NCBI GenBank assembly: GCA_044508835.1
Contig: JBIQHD010000021.1
Span: 21,073 to 85,072 of the forward strand
Reading direction: 5' to 3'
Length of the DNA stretch: 64,000 nucleotides
Origin: JAKFDI01 sp044508835
GTDB lineage: Bacteria; Pseudomonadota; Gammaproteobacteria; Burkholderiales; Burkholderiaceae_C
A program made the translations under genes and the position numbers. The notes under the pieces are model-generated. The model had not been told where the DNA came from, did not search any database, and saw nothing but the letters and a program-made list of their open reading frames with translations. Positions within the stretch are counted from its first letter, which is position 1. Each line of letters starts with the position of its first letter. This document shows positions 49,786-63,597 of the stretch, piece after piece.

Positions 49786-50970
49786 ATGCATTCCAGATCC
49801 GTCGTCGTCCTGCTCAACGTGGCCCATGCGGTGGACCACATGTTCCTGCTCATCTTCGCCACGGCGGTGGCGGCCATCGCGGCGGACTTCGGCTTCGCCC
49901 GCTGGGAAGACCTGATGCCCTACGCCGTGGGCGCGTTCGTGATGTTCGGCGTCGGCTCGCTGCCCGCGGGGCGGCTGGGCGACCTGTGGGGGCGGCGCTC
50001 GATGATGGTGCTGTTCTTCATGGGCATGGGCGGCTCCGCGCTGCTGTGCGCCCTGGCGCAGGGGCCCTGGCAACTCGCGGCGGGGATGACGCTGATCGGC
50101 GTGTTCGCCTCGATCTACCACCCGGTGGGCATCCCGATGCTGCTGCAGCAGGCGCGCCGCCCGGGCGCCACCATCGGCGTGAACGGCCTGGCGGGCAACC
50201 TCGGCATCGCGGTGGCGGCGATGGTCACCGGCCTGCTCGTCAAGTGGCTGGGCTGGCGCGCGGCGTTCGCGGTGCCGGGGCTGGCGTCCATCGCCCTCGG
50301 CGTCGTCTTCATGCGCCTGTGCCCGCCGGAAACCGAGTCGCCCGCCAAGCGCCGCGGCACCGCGGCGGTGCAGCTGTCGCGCGGGCAGCTCGCCCGCGTG
50401 CTGCTGGTGATGACCGCCGCGTCCGCCACCGGCGGGATGCTGTTCAACCTCACCACCAACGGCAACGCGCAACTGCTCAGCGAGCGCTTCGCCGGCGTCG
50501 TGCACGACCCCGCGCTGCTCGGCCTGCTGCTCGCCGCCGTGTATGCGGTGGCCTCGGTGGCGCAGGTCGTGGTGGGCCGGCTGATCGACCGCGTCGCGCT
50601 CAAGCCGCTGTACCTGGGCGTGGTGCTGCTGCAGGTGCCGGTGCTGCTGCTGGCCTCGCACGCGCAGGGCTGGACGCTCTACGCGCTGATGCTGGGCATG
50701 ATGGTCTTCATCTTCGGCGCCATCCCCTTCACCGACGCGATGATCGCCCGCTACGTCGACGACAGCGTGCGCTCGCGCGTGGCCGGCATGCGGCTGGCGA
50801 TCTCGCTGGGCATCAGCTCGCTGGCGGTGTGGCTGCTCGGGCCCTTCGTCAAGAGCCAGGGCTTCGCCACCTTGCTGCTGGTGCTCTCCGGCCTGTCGCT
50901 GCTGACCTCGCTGGTGGTGCTGTGCCTGCCCGGCGAGCGCACCGAGGCGGTGGCCGCGGCGCAGGCCTGA
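49786..50970 (+). CDS. MFS transporter, second
   Basis: This 394-residue carrier has 12 membrane segments. The N-terminus has AHAVDHMFLLIFATAVAAIA, and the family loop reads GSLPAGRLGDLWGRRSMMVL. It most resembles fosmidomycin-resistance/YfcJ-like efflux members, but substrate cannot be assigned. It follows the FAH-family gene by 72 bases and is probably the distal part of that transcription unit or separately expressed. Confidence 0.88.
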   Translation: MHSRSVVVLLNVAHAVDHMFLLIFATAVAAIAADFGFARWEDLMPYAVGAFVMFGVGSLPAGRLGDLWGRRSMMVLFFMGMGGSALLCALAQGPWQLAAGMTLIGVFASIYHPVGIPMLLQQARRPGATIGVNGLAGNLGIAVAAMVTGLLVKWLGWRAAFAVPGLASIALGVVFMRLCPPETESPAKRRGTAAVQLSRGQLARVLLVMTAASATGGMLFNLTTNGNAQLLSERFAGVVHDPALLGLLLAAVYAVASVAQVVVGRLIDRVALKPLYLGVVLLQVPVLLLASHAQGWTLYALMLGMMVFIFGAIPFTDAMIARYVDDSVRSRVAGMRLAISLGISSLAVWLLGPFVKSQGFATLLLVLSGLSLLTSLVVLCLPGERTEAVAAAQA

Positions 50971-50973
50971 GGC

Positions 50974-50991
50974 GGGCGGCGCCCCGCCGCC

Positions 50992-50992
<1 letters not shown>
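50974..50992. terminator. GC hairpin between convergent genes
   Basis: GGGCGGCG-CCC-CGCCGCCC forms a perfect 8-bp stem between the MFS stop and the barrel-protein stop, just touching the latter. There is no T-run on either strand. Confidence 0.45.
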
Positions 50993-55263
<4,271 letters not shown>

Positions 55264-55275
55264 GGCTCGTCTCCG

Positions 55276-58200
55276 TCAGCGATCGACGGAGGCGGGCACG
55301 CGCTCGACCTCGATGTCCAGGTTGAACAGGGCGCCGTCGCGGCCGGCGCCGTGGCGCCGCCAGCGTTCGCGCAGGCCGGCCTTCAGCGCATCGATGCGCG
55401 CCTCGCCCAGCGCCGCCGCTTCGCCGGCGGCCGGCCGGTAGGCCAGGCGCAGGATGGACGGCCGGTCGTCCAGCGCGTCGATCACCTGCGCGAGCCGCGC
55501 CTCGAACGGCGGCTTCAGCGAGGTGCCGTCCGCCTCGAAGGCGTCGGCCCGCAGGTCCAGCCGCACCACGCGGTGCACGGTGGCGCCGAAGTTGATCTTC
55601 ACCAGCTTGCCGCGCGTCATGCGCTCGGCGGCCGGGTTCTCGCTCGTCACGCGGTAGCCCGAGGGCAGCGTGCGCTCGTCCAGCTTCAGCACGAAGTTGC
55701 TGCCGGTGCCTTCCTTGGGCACGGCCGCGCAGGCGATGTGGTAGCGCCCGAGCGCGTCGGTGTGCACCAGCAGGCCGTTGACGGTGGCCAGGCGCACGTT
55801 CGGGAGGCCGGGCTCGCCCTCGTCCTGGTAGCCGTTGGCGTTCCTGTCGTCGTAGACCTTGCCGATCACGTCGGTGCAGTCGAACAGCGCGTCCGGCACC
55901 ACGCGCACCGTGGCGCTCGCCACGTTGGACAGCGGCGGCCCGCCCTCGCCCTGCGTCGCGGCGACCTGGTTGACGTACTCGCCCTCGCCCACGCCGGTGC
56001 CCACGCCCAGCACCATCGAGAGGCGCTGGGTCTCGCTGGCGGCGAAATTGCGCCCGGGCAGGCTCAGCAGGCGGCCGTCGACGCGCGGCACGACGGCCTC
56101 GACCGGCCCGCCGGGCAGGCGCTGCACGGTGAGCGAGCCGCCCACGAACTTGAAGCCGGGCGGCAGCGTGTCGACGATCACCACGTTGCCCAGCGCCACC
56201 GCGCGCGTGTTGCGGGCGGTGATGACGTAGGGCACCAGCTCGCCCTTCTTCACCGTCAGCTTGGGGCTGGTCTTGCGCAGCTCGATCACCGCGCCGGTGC
56301 CCTGCGGGTCCAGCGGCAGGTGGTTGTTGACCACGCCCTGCGCGCCGCCAGCCGGGATGAACAGGCCCAGGAAGTACGGCGAGGCCACCCCCGCCCGGGG
56401 CAGCGCCGCCGACACGACGCACGGGTCGGCGGGCGAGGGGTCGACCACGCCCGAGGGCGCGCTGCAGGTCTGCGCGTTCAGCGGCCCCGCCGCCGGCGGG
56501 TAGGTGAGCGAGTTCACGTAGCCCGCGGGCGGCGTCACGGCGAGCGTGTAGTCGCCGGCGGGCGCGCCGGGCAGCAGGAAGTGCTGGTAGAAGCCGTCGG
56601 CCTGCGTGGTGACCGCGGCCGCGCCGCCCAGCAGGTGCACGGCCGGGTCGAACCCCGGCGGGCCGGAGATCGTGACCACCGCGCCGGCCACCGGCTCGGC
56701 GTTGAGGCTGTCGTAGACGATGCCGCCCGGGTCCAGCGGCAGGTCCTGGTCGACCACCGCCGTGCCGGCGCCGATGGTGACGGGGATGAGCGCGCGCGGC
56801 GCCGCGCCGGGCAGCGTCGGGTTCGGCCCGCCGGCGGCGTTCTGCACCGGATCGGTCGGCCACGCGCCGCCGACCACCTGCCCGTTCGGCGAGCGGAAGC
56901 GCACCACGTAGTGGCCCGGCACCAGCTGGTCGAAGCGGTAGCCGCCGTCCGCGGCGGTGGCCGTGGTGTCGTGCACGACGAGGTCGGCCAAGGCGCAGCC
57001 GGCGCTGCCGTCGGCGCAGCCGAGCAGTTCCACCGTCCAGCCGGCGAGCCGGGGCTCGTCGGCGGCGCGGCGGCGGTCGTGGTCCAGATCGCGCCACACC
57101 GTGCCGGCGAGCGACGACGGCTCCTGGGACGACTCGTAGAAGTCGTAGCCCGTGCCGTGGCTGCCGGCCGTGGCGAGCGGCACCTGGATCCGGTTCGGGC
57201 CCGGGACGGTGCCGCCGAGCGAGCCCGGCGTCTCGCCGCCGTTGTCGTAGCCCGGAGGCTGGGTCTGGGTGAGGGTGTAGCCGCCGGCGTCGGGCAGGGG
57301 CAGGTCGGCGAAGCGGTAGCTGCCGTCCGGGCCGGTGGTGGCGGTGCGGGTCACCGCGGCGCCGGTCGCGTCGGTGCCGGTGAGGGTGACCGTCACGCCG
57401 GCCAGCGGCAGGTCGCCGGGCTCGCGCACGCCGTTGCCGTTGGCGTCGTTGAACACCTGGCCGGCGATGGAGGCGCCGCGCTCGCCGAAGAGGTAGCCCT
57501 CGCCGTTGCCGCCGGGGTAGACGATGCCGGCGATGACGTCGTTGCCGGCCGTGCCGGCGGCGGCGCCGCCCACGCGCCCGGCCGTGTCCCGGCCGTCGGC
57601 GTAGGTCACCGGCTGCGTCTCGGTGAGGGTGTAGCCCGCCGCGTCCGAGGGCAGCAGGCCGTCGAACACGTAGCGGCCGTCCGCGTCGGTGGTGGTGGTG
57701 ACGTTCACCGCGGCGCCGCTGCGGGTGCGCCCGGTCAGCGTGAGCGTGACGCCGGGGATGCCGGCCTCGCCGGCGTCCTGCGCGCCGTCGTCGTTGCCGT
57801 CCACGTAGACGGTGCCGGCGATCTGGCCGCCGCGCTCGCCGAAGTCGTAGCCGGTGCCGGCCTCCTCCGACGCCAGCGCGATGCCGCCGAAGCGGTCGTT
57901 CACGCCGCCCGGGTTGGCCGTGCCGCGCGCGGCGCCCAGCGCCTCGGCGCCGTCGGCCACGCCGTCGGGCTGGGTCTCGTCGATGCGGTAGTCGCCGGGC
58001 AGGAGGTCGGCCACGGCGTAGCTGCCGTCGGCCGCCGTCGTGAGCGTGCGCGAGACGGCGTTGCCGAACAGGTCGGTGCCGGTCACGGTGACCGTGACGT
58101 CGGCGATGCCCGGCTCGCCCGCGTCGCGCACGCCGTTCGTCGGCCCCACGTCGGCATAGACGGCGCCGGCCAGGCTCGCCGCCCGCACCGAGGCGAAGTT

Positions 58201-61200
58201 GTTGTTGCTCGAGCTGGCGCCCGGCGCGCCCAGGCGGATGCCCTCCACCCGGTTCGCGTTCGAGCCGTTCGGGCCGGCGGTCACGCCGGCGCCGCCGGTG
58301 GGCACCGTGCCGGGCGCCGAGCCGGCGCCGGCCACCGTGCCGGCCCGCGTCAGGCCCGGCAGGTAGCCGGCGGGGCGCGCCTGGGTGACGGTGTAGGTGC
58401 CGGGGGCGACGTTGTCGAAGACGTAGTCGCCGTTCGCGTCGGTCGCGGTCGAGCGGTTCACGGCGTTGCCGTTGTCGTCGGTGCCGGTGAGCGTGACCGC
58501 CACGCCGGCCAGGCCCGGCTCGCCGGCCGGGTCGCCCTGCACGCCGCTGCCGTCGCGGTCGTAGTAGGCGCGGCCGCGGACCTGGCCGCTGGTCAGCTCG
58601 CCGAACAGGTACTCGCCCATGCTCGCCGGCGTGCCGGCCGAGGGAACGGTCACGCCGCCGATGACGTTGCCGCCGGGCTGCGCGCTGCCGGGGTGGCCGT
58701 TGGCGTTGGCCTTGCCCGGCGCGTAGGTGGCCGGCTGCGTCTCGGTGATCGTGTAGCCGCCCGGGCCGGACGGCGGCACGTTGCGGAACTCGTAGTGCCC
58801 CGGCTGGCCGGCGACCGGCACGGCCGGGATGTTCACCGCGTGGCCATCGGCGTCGGTGCCGGTGAGCGTGAGCGCGACGCCCGGGATGCCGGCCTCGCCG
58901 GCCTGCGGCAGGCCGTCGTTGTCGCCGTCCTCGAACACGTGCACGGTGATGCGCGTGCGCAGCTCGCCGAAGTCGTAGCCGGTGGCGGCCGTGCCGGAGG
59001 CGAGCGCGATGCCGGTGATGCGGTCGTCGACGGCGGTGCTGCCGCCCGCCGAGCCGGCGCTGTCGCTGCCGTCGGCATAGCCGGCGGGCTGGGTGGTCTC
59101 GGCCACGGCGTAGCTGCCGGGGTACAGCCCGTCGAAGCCGTAGGCGCCGGTCGCGGCGGCGCTGCTGGCCGAGGCCGACACGGCGTTGCCGAACAGGTCG
59201 GTGCCGGTCAGCGCCACCGGCACCCCGGCGATGCCCGGGTCGCCGGCGGACGCGGCGCCGTCGTAGTCGGCGTCCTGGTAGACGCGGCCGGCGATGGACG
59301 CGGCCTGCACCTCGCCGAAGAGGTTGTTCACCGACTGGCCGGCGCTGCCCAGCACCAGGGACTGGATGGTGTCGGCGTTGGAGCCGTTGGGGCCGGCCGT
59401 CACGCCCGCGCCGCTGGTGGGCACGCTGCCCGCGGCGCTGCCGGCGCCCGACACCGTGCCGGCGCGCGTGATGCCGCCGAGGTAGCCCGCGGGCTGCGTC
59501 TCGGTCAGGGTGTAGGTGCCGGGCGGCACGTCGAAGCCGAAGGCGCCGGTGGCGGGGTCGCTGGTGACGCTCAGGTTCACCGCCTGGCCGAAGTCGTCGG
59601 TGCCGGTCAGCGTGACCGTCGTGGCGATGCCCGGCTCGCCGCCGTCGGGCGCGCCGTTGCCGTTCAGGTCGTGGTAGACGCGGCCGCTCACGCGCGAGGT
59701 CTGCGTCGTGACGCTGCCGCTGCCGAAGTTGTTGCCGCCGGACGGATCGGCGCCGCCGTGGGTGTCGCCCGAGCCGGTGGTGACGATGCTCGCGGTGTTG
59801 GTGAACACCGTGCCGTTGGCCGGGCTGCCCGAGAAGCGCACGGGAATGCGCACCACGGCCGTGCCGCCGGCGGGCATGCTGGCGATGCTGCAGCTCACCG
59901 CCGAGCCGCCGACGGCGCCGGTGCACGCCGGCGCGGCCGGCGTGAAGCTGCCGCCGGTGACGGTGAAGCCCGGCGTGCCCGCGAGCACCAGGCCCGCGGG
60001 CAGCGTGTCGCTGAAGGTGGTGGTCTCGGCCGCCTGCGGGCCGTGGTTGGTCACCTCCACCAGCCAGTCGAAGGCCTGGGTCGACGAGACGCTCGCGATC
60101 GGCGTGGCGGTGCCCGGGCGCACCGCCCGCTTGGCGACGACGGCGACGTCGGCCTTGAAGCGGAAGGTCGTGGGCTGGCCGGCGCTGTTGTTGCCGGGCA
60201 GCGCGTCGAGCGCGTCCATCGACGCGTCGGCGAAGCGCACGGCCGCCTGGTTCGTGTACTGGCCCTTGTCCGCGCCGCGCAGCTTGATGCGCACCGAGAC
60301 CGAGCCGGTCTCGCCGGTCGAGCCGGCGCCGGTGCCTCCGATCTGGGCGATCGCGCAGGCGATGCTCCCGCCGGCCGCGCCGGCCGTGACGCCGCTCACG
60401 TCGCAGGTGACGCCGGACGGCAGCGGCGACACCACCTCGACGAAGGTCGGCGCGCCCGCGCCCGAGGGCAGCGTGTCGGTCAGGACGACGTTCTCCGCGG
60501 TCGACGGCCGGTTGTTGGTGACCGTCAGCGTGTAGGTCACGTCGTCGCCCACGTTCACCGGGTCGGCGTCGTCGGACTTGTTGACCAGCAGGTCGTACAC
60601 CGGCGCGATGACGGCGGTCGCCTGCGTGGCGGTGTTGTTCGCGGCGCCGCCGGCGATCTCGGGCGTGTCGGTGGCGATCGTCACCGTGTTGGTGATGCTG
60701 CCCGGCCCGCCGCCGGCCACGCTGAGCGCGGCGAGCGGGCGCACGCGCACCGTCACCGTCTGCTGCACGCCGCGGGCGATGCTGCTCCAGCCGCAGGTGA
60801 GCGTGCGGTTGGCCGCCGTCGTGGTGGCGCCCACGCCCGGCGTCGTCGTGCAGCTGCCGCCGCCGTTGGCCACGGCCGACAGGAACACCACGCCCTCGGG
60901 CAGGGTGTCGGTGACCGACACGCCATGGGCCCGGCTCGCGCTCGTCGCCGACGGGTTGCTCGCGGTGATCGTGTAGGTGAGCGTCTGCCCGGCGGGCACC
61001 GGGTCGGGGTTGTCCGACTTGGCGACCGCCACGTCGGCCCGCGCCGTGAAGTAGGCGGTGGCGGTGGGCGAGGTGTTGTTCGCCAGGTCGTGGTCGGCCT
61101 GGTCCTGCGTCAGGGCGAAGGCGCTGTTGGTGACCTGGAAGTCGTTGTTCGACGCCGAGGTGCCGTTGCCGAAGTGGCGCACGCTCACCTGGATGCGCGG

Positions 61201-63204
61201 GCAGTCGGCGCCCGCCGTGCAGGCCGGCAGGCTGGCGATGCGGCAGTGGTCGAGCGAGACGTTGCCGCTGCCGGTGGCCAGCCCGCAGCTGCCGAAGGTG
61301 GCGGCGCCCGCGATGGTGGTGACGGCGTAGTCGCTGCCCGAGGCGTTGAAGACGTTGTTGAACACGTCGGTGACGTCCACGTTCGTGGCCGTGCCGGGGC
61401 CGGCGTTGACGACCTCGATCTCCCAGGTGACGGGCAGCCCGGCGAGCTGGCGGTTGCCGCTCGCGTCGCCGATGCCGGCCACGCGCTTGAGCGTGGAGAT
61501 GTCGGCCTGCACGGCCGCGTCCTGCGGCGTGACGGAGACGTTCAGGCAGTCATTGCCCGCCGCGTCGTCCACCGGGCCGCCGGCCGTGGCGATGCAGGCC
61601 TGGTTGACCACCGCCGCGCCGGCCGCGGTCGCGCGCGCCGTGACCACGAGGTTGCCCGTGCTGCCGTTGACCGGCACCGCGACGCCGCTGCTGGTGCAGG
61701 TGATGGTGACCGGGCCGGCCTGCGGAAAGACCGCGCCGCCGCTCGAGCTGCAGCTGAAGCCCGCGGGGGCGGCCACGGCGTCGACCTGCAGGCCGGCCGG
61801 CACCCTGTCGGAGAGCGTGAGCGTCCCGCTCGCCGGAAACGCCGTGGGGCCGAGGTTGGTGGTGGAGACCTCGTAGTTGAACGGCTGGTTGAGCGGCACG
61901 GTCGACTGCTGCTGGCCCGCCTTGCGCTTGTTGGCGCGGAAGTCGGAGACCGGGTCGACCACCGTGGTGGCCACCGAGCCGTTGCCCGTGGCGACGCCCG
62001 GCGCCGTGATGCTGGCCGTGTTGACGGCGCCGGAGACCGCGCCGAGGGCGCGCACGGGAATGGTGATGTTGCCGAGCGCCACGTTCGCGCCGGGCACGCC
62101 GCTGCCGCTGCGCGTGCAGCTCAGCGCCGGGCCGGCGCTCGGGCAGCTGCTGGAGGCGGTGCAGTTCCAGCCGCCGCTCGCGAAGCTGGTCGAGCCGCCG
62201 GCGAAGCAGAAGCTGGCCGGCACGTTGTCCACGACCTCGACGCCCGCGGGGTAGTCGCCGCTGTAGCGCGGGTCGAGCACGAAGCTGAAGTCGGTGCCGG
62301 TGGTCACCGGGTCGGCGACCGACTTGGTCTTGGTGACCGAGATCGCGCTGCCCGGCGTGACGCTCAGGTCCAGCGTGGCGGTGTTGTTGTCCGCCACGCC
62401 GTCGCCCACGCCGCCGGCCGCGGCCACGTCGGCCGCATGCGAGACGGTGGAGCCGCCCCCGGCGCCGATCACGCCGGTGACCGGCACCGTCCGGCTCGCG
62501 CCGGCGGCGATGGCGCCCAGGCTGCAGCTGAGCGTGCTGCCCGCCACCGAGCAGCCGCCCGGCGTGGACGACAGCACGAAGCCGCCCGGGATGCTGTAGC
62601 TCAGGCTCGACGCGGGCGAGGCGTCCGGCCCGTGGTTCTGCACCACGAGCGAGAAGGTCTGCGTGCTGCCCGCCGCGGCGGTGGCCGGGCCGGTGATGCT
62701 CAGCGCCAGGTCGGCCCCGCTGTTCACCGTGGTCGACTGGGACTGCGCCGGGCCGCCGGGCATCGGCGTGGCGGTGACCGTCAGGATGCCCTGCGCGAGG
62801 GTGCGCACCCGCAGCGGCACGTCGAGGACCTGGTCGGCCGCCAGCGCGATGCCGCTGCACGAGACCGTGCCCGGGCCGGCCTGGCCCACTGTCATCCCGG
62901 CACACGACACGCTGCCCGGCAGGCTGCCGCCCGGGCCGGCGTACTCGCCGTCGGCCGGCACGGCGAAGTCGAACGCGCCGCCGGCCAGCGGCGAGCCGTT
63001 CGTCTCGGCCACCCGCACGGTGTAGGTCACGGTGCCGCCCACGGGCACGGGATCCGGCGCATCCGGGATGCTGGAGATGATGAGCTGCGCCTGCGCGGCG
63101 CCGGCCATCGCGAGGCCGAGGCCGATGGCGGCGAGCGATCGGCGGCCGGCGCGCACGGCTGCGCCGGCAAGGCGGGCGGCGCCCTGCTGTCCCTGATGCG
63201 TCAT
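55276..63204 (-). CDS. giant DUF11/SdrD-B-repeat surface protein with OmpA-like C-terminus
   Basis: A 2642-residue exported protein. The signal sequence is basic, then SLAAIGLGLAMAGAAQA. About eight DUF11-type beta-sandwich repeats with xVTDTLPxG motifs fill residues 25-1170. Seven SdrD-B-like repeats of about 120 residues (1171-2025) follow, each with a D.NGN.. calcium-type loop, E.GI.GV.VTLTGTD and Y.F.E. Next come two or three degenerate repeats, one more DUF11 near 2300-2400 and a C-terminal OmpA-like segment RLAYRPAAGEAAALGEARID. Its function is adhesion or surface structure by analogy with Sdr/Cna proteins. It is co-transcribed with the outer-membrane barrel gene. Confidence 0.85.
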   Translation of the reverse strand: MTHQGQQGAARLAGAAVRAGRRSLAAIGLGLAMAGAAQAQLIISSIPDAPDPVPVGGTVTYTVRVAETNGSPLAGGAFDFAVPADGEYAGPGGSLPGSVSCAGMTVGQAGPGTVSCSGIALAADQVLDVPLRVRTLAQGILTVTATPMPGGPAQSQSTTVNSGADLALSITGPATAAAGSTQTFSLVVQNHGPDASPASSLSYSIPGGFVLSSTPGGCSVAGSTLSCSLGAIAAGASRTVPVTGVIGAGGGSTVSHAADVAAAGGVGDGVADNNTATLDLSVTPGSAISVTKTKSVADPVTTGTDFSFVLDPRYSGDYPAGVEVVDNVPASFCFAGGSTSFASGGWNCTASSSCPSAGPALSCTRSGSGVPGANVALGNITIPVRALGAVSGAVNTASITAPGVATGNGSVATTVVDPVSDFRANKRKAGQQQSTVPLNQPFNYEVSTTNLGPTAFPASGTLTLSDRVPAGLQVDAVAAPAGFSCSSSGGAVFPQAGPVTITCTSSGVAVPVNGSTGNLVVTARATAAGAAVVNQACIATAGGPVDDAAGNDCLNVSVTPQDAAVQADISTLKRVAGIGDASGNRQLAGLPVTWEIEVVNAGPGTATNVDVTDVFNNVFNASGSDYAVTTIAGAATFGSCGLATGSGNVSLDHCRIASLPACTAGADCPRIQVSVRHFGNGTSASNNDFQVTNSAFALTQDQADHDLANNTSPTATAYFTARADVAVAKSDNPDPVPAGQTLTYTITASNPSATSASRAHGVSVTDTLPEGVVFLSAVANGGGSCTTTPGVGATTTAANRTLTCGWSSIARGVQQTVTVRVRPLAALSVAGGGPGSITNTVTIATDTPEIAGGAANNTATQATAVIAPVYDLLVNKSDDADPVNVGDDVTYTLTVTNNRPSTAENVVLTDTLPSGAGAPTFVEVVSPLPSGVTCDVSGVTAGAAGGSIACAIAQIGGTGAGSTGETGSVSVRIKLRGADKGQYTNQAAVRFADASMDALDALPGNNSAGQPTTFRFKADVAVVAKRAVRPGTATPIASVSSTQAFDWLVEVTNHGPQAAETTTFSDTLPAGLVLAGTPGFTVTGGSFTPAAPACTGAVGGSAVSCSIASMPAGGTAVVRIPVRFSGSPANGTVFTNTASIVTTGSGDTHGGADPSGGNNFGSGSVTTQTSRVSGRVYHDLNGNGAPDGGEPGIATTVTLTGTDDFGQAVNLSVTSDPATGAFGFDVPPGTYTLTETQPAGYLGGITRAGTVSGAGSAAGSVPTSGAGVTAGPNGSNADTIQSLVLGSAGQSVNNLFGEVQAASIAGRVYQDADYDGAASAGDPGIAGVPVALTGTDLFGNAVSASASSAAATGAYGFDGLYPGSYAVAETTQPAGYADGSDSAGSAGGSTAVDDRITGIALASGTAATGYDFGELRTRITVHVFEDGDNDGLPQAGEAGIPGVALTLTGTDADGHAVNIPAVPVAGQPGHYEFRNVPPSGPGGYTITETQPATYAPGKANANGHPGSAQPGGNVIGGVTVPSAGTPASMGEYLFGELTSGQVRGRAYYDRDGSGVQGDPAGEPGLAGVAVTLTGTDDNGNAVNRSTATDANGDYVFDNVAPGTYTVTQARPAGYLPGLTRAGTVAGAGSAPGTVPTGGAGVTAGPNGSNANRVEGIRLGAPGASSSNNNFASVRAASLAGAVYADVGPTNGVRDAGEPGIADVTVTVTGTDLFGNAVSRTLTTAADGSYAVADLLPGDYRIDETQPDGVADGAEALGAARGTANPGGVNDRFGGIALASEEAGTGYDFGERGGQIAGTVYVDGNDDGAQDAGEAGIPGVTLTLTGRTRSGAAVNVTTTTDADGRYVFDGLLPSDAAGYTLTETQPVTYADGRDTAGRVGGAAAGTAGNDVIAGIVYPGGNGEGYLFGERGASIAGQVFNDANGNGVREPGDLPLAGVTVTLTGTDATGAAVTRTATTGPDGSYRFADLPLPDAGGYTLTQTQPPGYDNGGETPGSLGGTVPGPNRIQVPLATAGSHGTGYDFYESSQEPSSLAGTVWRDLDHDRRRAADEPRLAGWTVELLGCADGSAGCALADLVVHDTTATAADGGYRFDQLVPGHYVVRFRSPNGQVVGGAWPTDPVQNAAGGPNPTLPGAAPRALIPVTIGAGTAVVDQDLPLDPGGIVYDSLNAEPVAGAVVTISGPPGFDPAVHLLGGAAAVTTQADGFYQHFLLPGAPAGDYTLAVTPPAGYVNSLTYPPAAGPLNAQTCSAPSGVVDPSPADPCVVSAALPRAGVASPYFLGLFIPAGGAQGVVNNHLPLDPQGTGAVIELRKTSPKLTVKKGELVPYVITARNTRAVALGNVVIVDTLPPGFKFVGGSLTVQRLPGGPVEAVVPRVDGRLLSLPGRNFAASETQRLSMVLGVGTGVGEGEYVNQVAATQGEGGPPLSNVASATVRVVPDALFDCTDVIGKVYDDRNANGYQDEGEPGLPNVRLATVNGLLVHTDALGRYHIACAAVPKEGTGSNFVLKLDERTLPSGYRVTSENPAAERMTRGKLVKINFGATVHRVVRLDLRADAFEADGTSLKPPFEARLAQVIDALDDRPSILRLAYRPAAGEAAALGEARIDALKAGLRERWRRHGAGRDGALFNLDIEVERVPASVDR
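57130..59697 (-). repeat. seven SdrD-B-like coding repeats with higher-order ABC-ABC-A pattern
   Basis: Repeats 1 and 4 share AGVTAGPNGSNA, repeats 2 and 5 share TGTDLFGNAVS and GIALAS...TGYDFGE, and repeats 3 and 6 share ETQP.TYA.G and EYLFGE/GYLFGE endings. Repeat 7 is most like the general consensus. The block therefore arose by duplication of a three-repeat cassette. Boundaries are approximate. Confidence 0.7.
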
Positions 63205-63447
63205 ATGTCGTTCTCTGTGCGGCCCGCCTCGGCGCCGCCGAAAGGCGCGCGCCGGGCCGGCGACGGGGCGCACTGTAGGAAGCGCGCCTGCGGCGCACGA
63301 GCGAATTGACAATCGTTGACAGAGTGGGCGCGGGGCGCCCGGGGTCATGCGCCGGCGGCCGAAAGCCCGTTCGCGGGGGCCCTTCGACGAGCCCGGGACC
63401 GAAGGCAAGGCTTCGCCTCGCCGAAGCGTGCGCCACGCCCAACCGAT
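63205..63447. other. intergenic region upstream of the giant surface-protein gene
   Basis: No gene is seen. It holds the presumed promoter of the surface-protein operon, including the TTGACA direct repeat at 63306-63321, and the left part of a GTTCG repeat cluster at 63369-63427. That part has CCCGTTCG, CCTTCGACGAGCCC and an AAGGCAAGGCTTCGCCT hairpin shared with 10611-10627. No clear -10 element is visible. Confidence 0.6.
63306..63321 (-). promoter_or_regulatory. direct repeat TTGACA-N4-TTGACA (TGTCAA on the transcribed strand)
   Basis: Two perfect hexamers in direct orientation with a 4-base spacer, about 102 bases before the surface-protein start. Direct hexamer repeats with one-turn phasing are typical of response-regulator sites. 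This is only a pattern observation. Confidence 0.35.
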
Positions 63448-63597
63448 CCGTTCATGCAAAACCGTTCACGCAGAACCCGTTCGCCGCAGGACCTGTTCGT
63501 ACGAAGCCCGTTCGCACAAAGCCCGTTCGCACGAAGCCCCGTTCGCACGAAGCCCATTCGTACAAAACCCGTTCGTACAAAACCCGTTCGCGCTGAG
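63448..63597. repeat. ten-copy 15-bp tandem repeat derived from a REP half-site
   Basis: Ten units of about 15 bp with consensus CCCGTTCGYACRAAR run for 150 bp; the rightmost unit is CCCGTTCGCGCTGAG, followed by CCCGTCGAAG. That last unit is the standard left half of the dispersed GTTCG repeat, so the array looks like expansion of the half-site. No protein-coding signal supports it. Confidence 0.8.

Noticed and set aside
63448..63597. CRISPR array
   Set aside because: The units are contiguous 15-mers with no unique spacers and no cas genes nearby.
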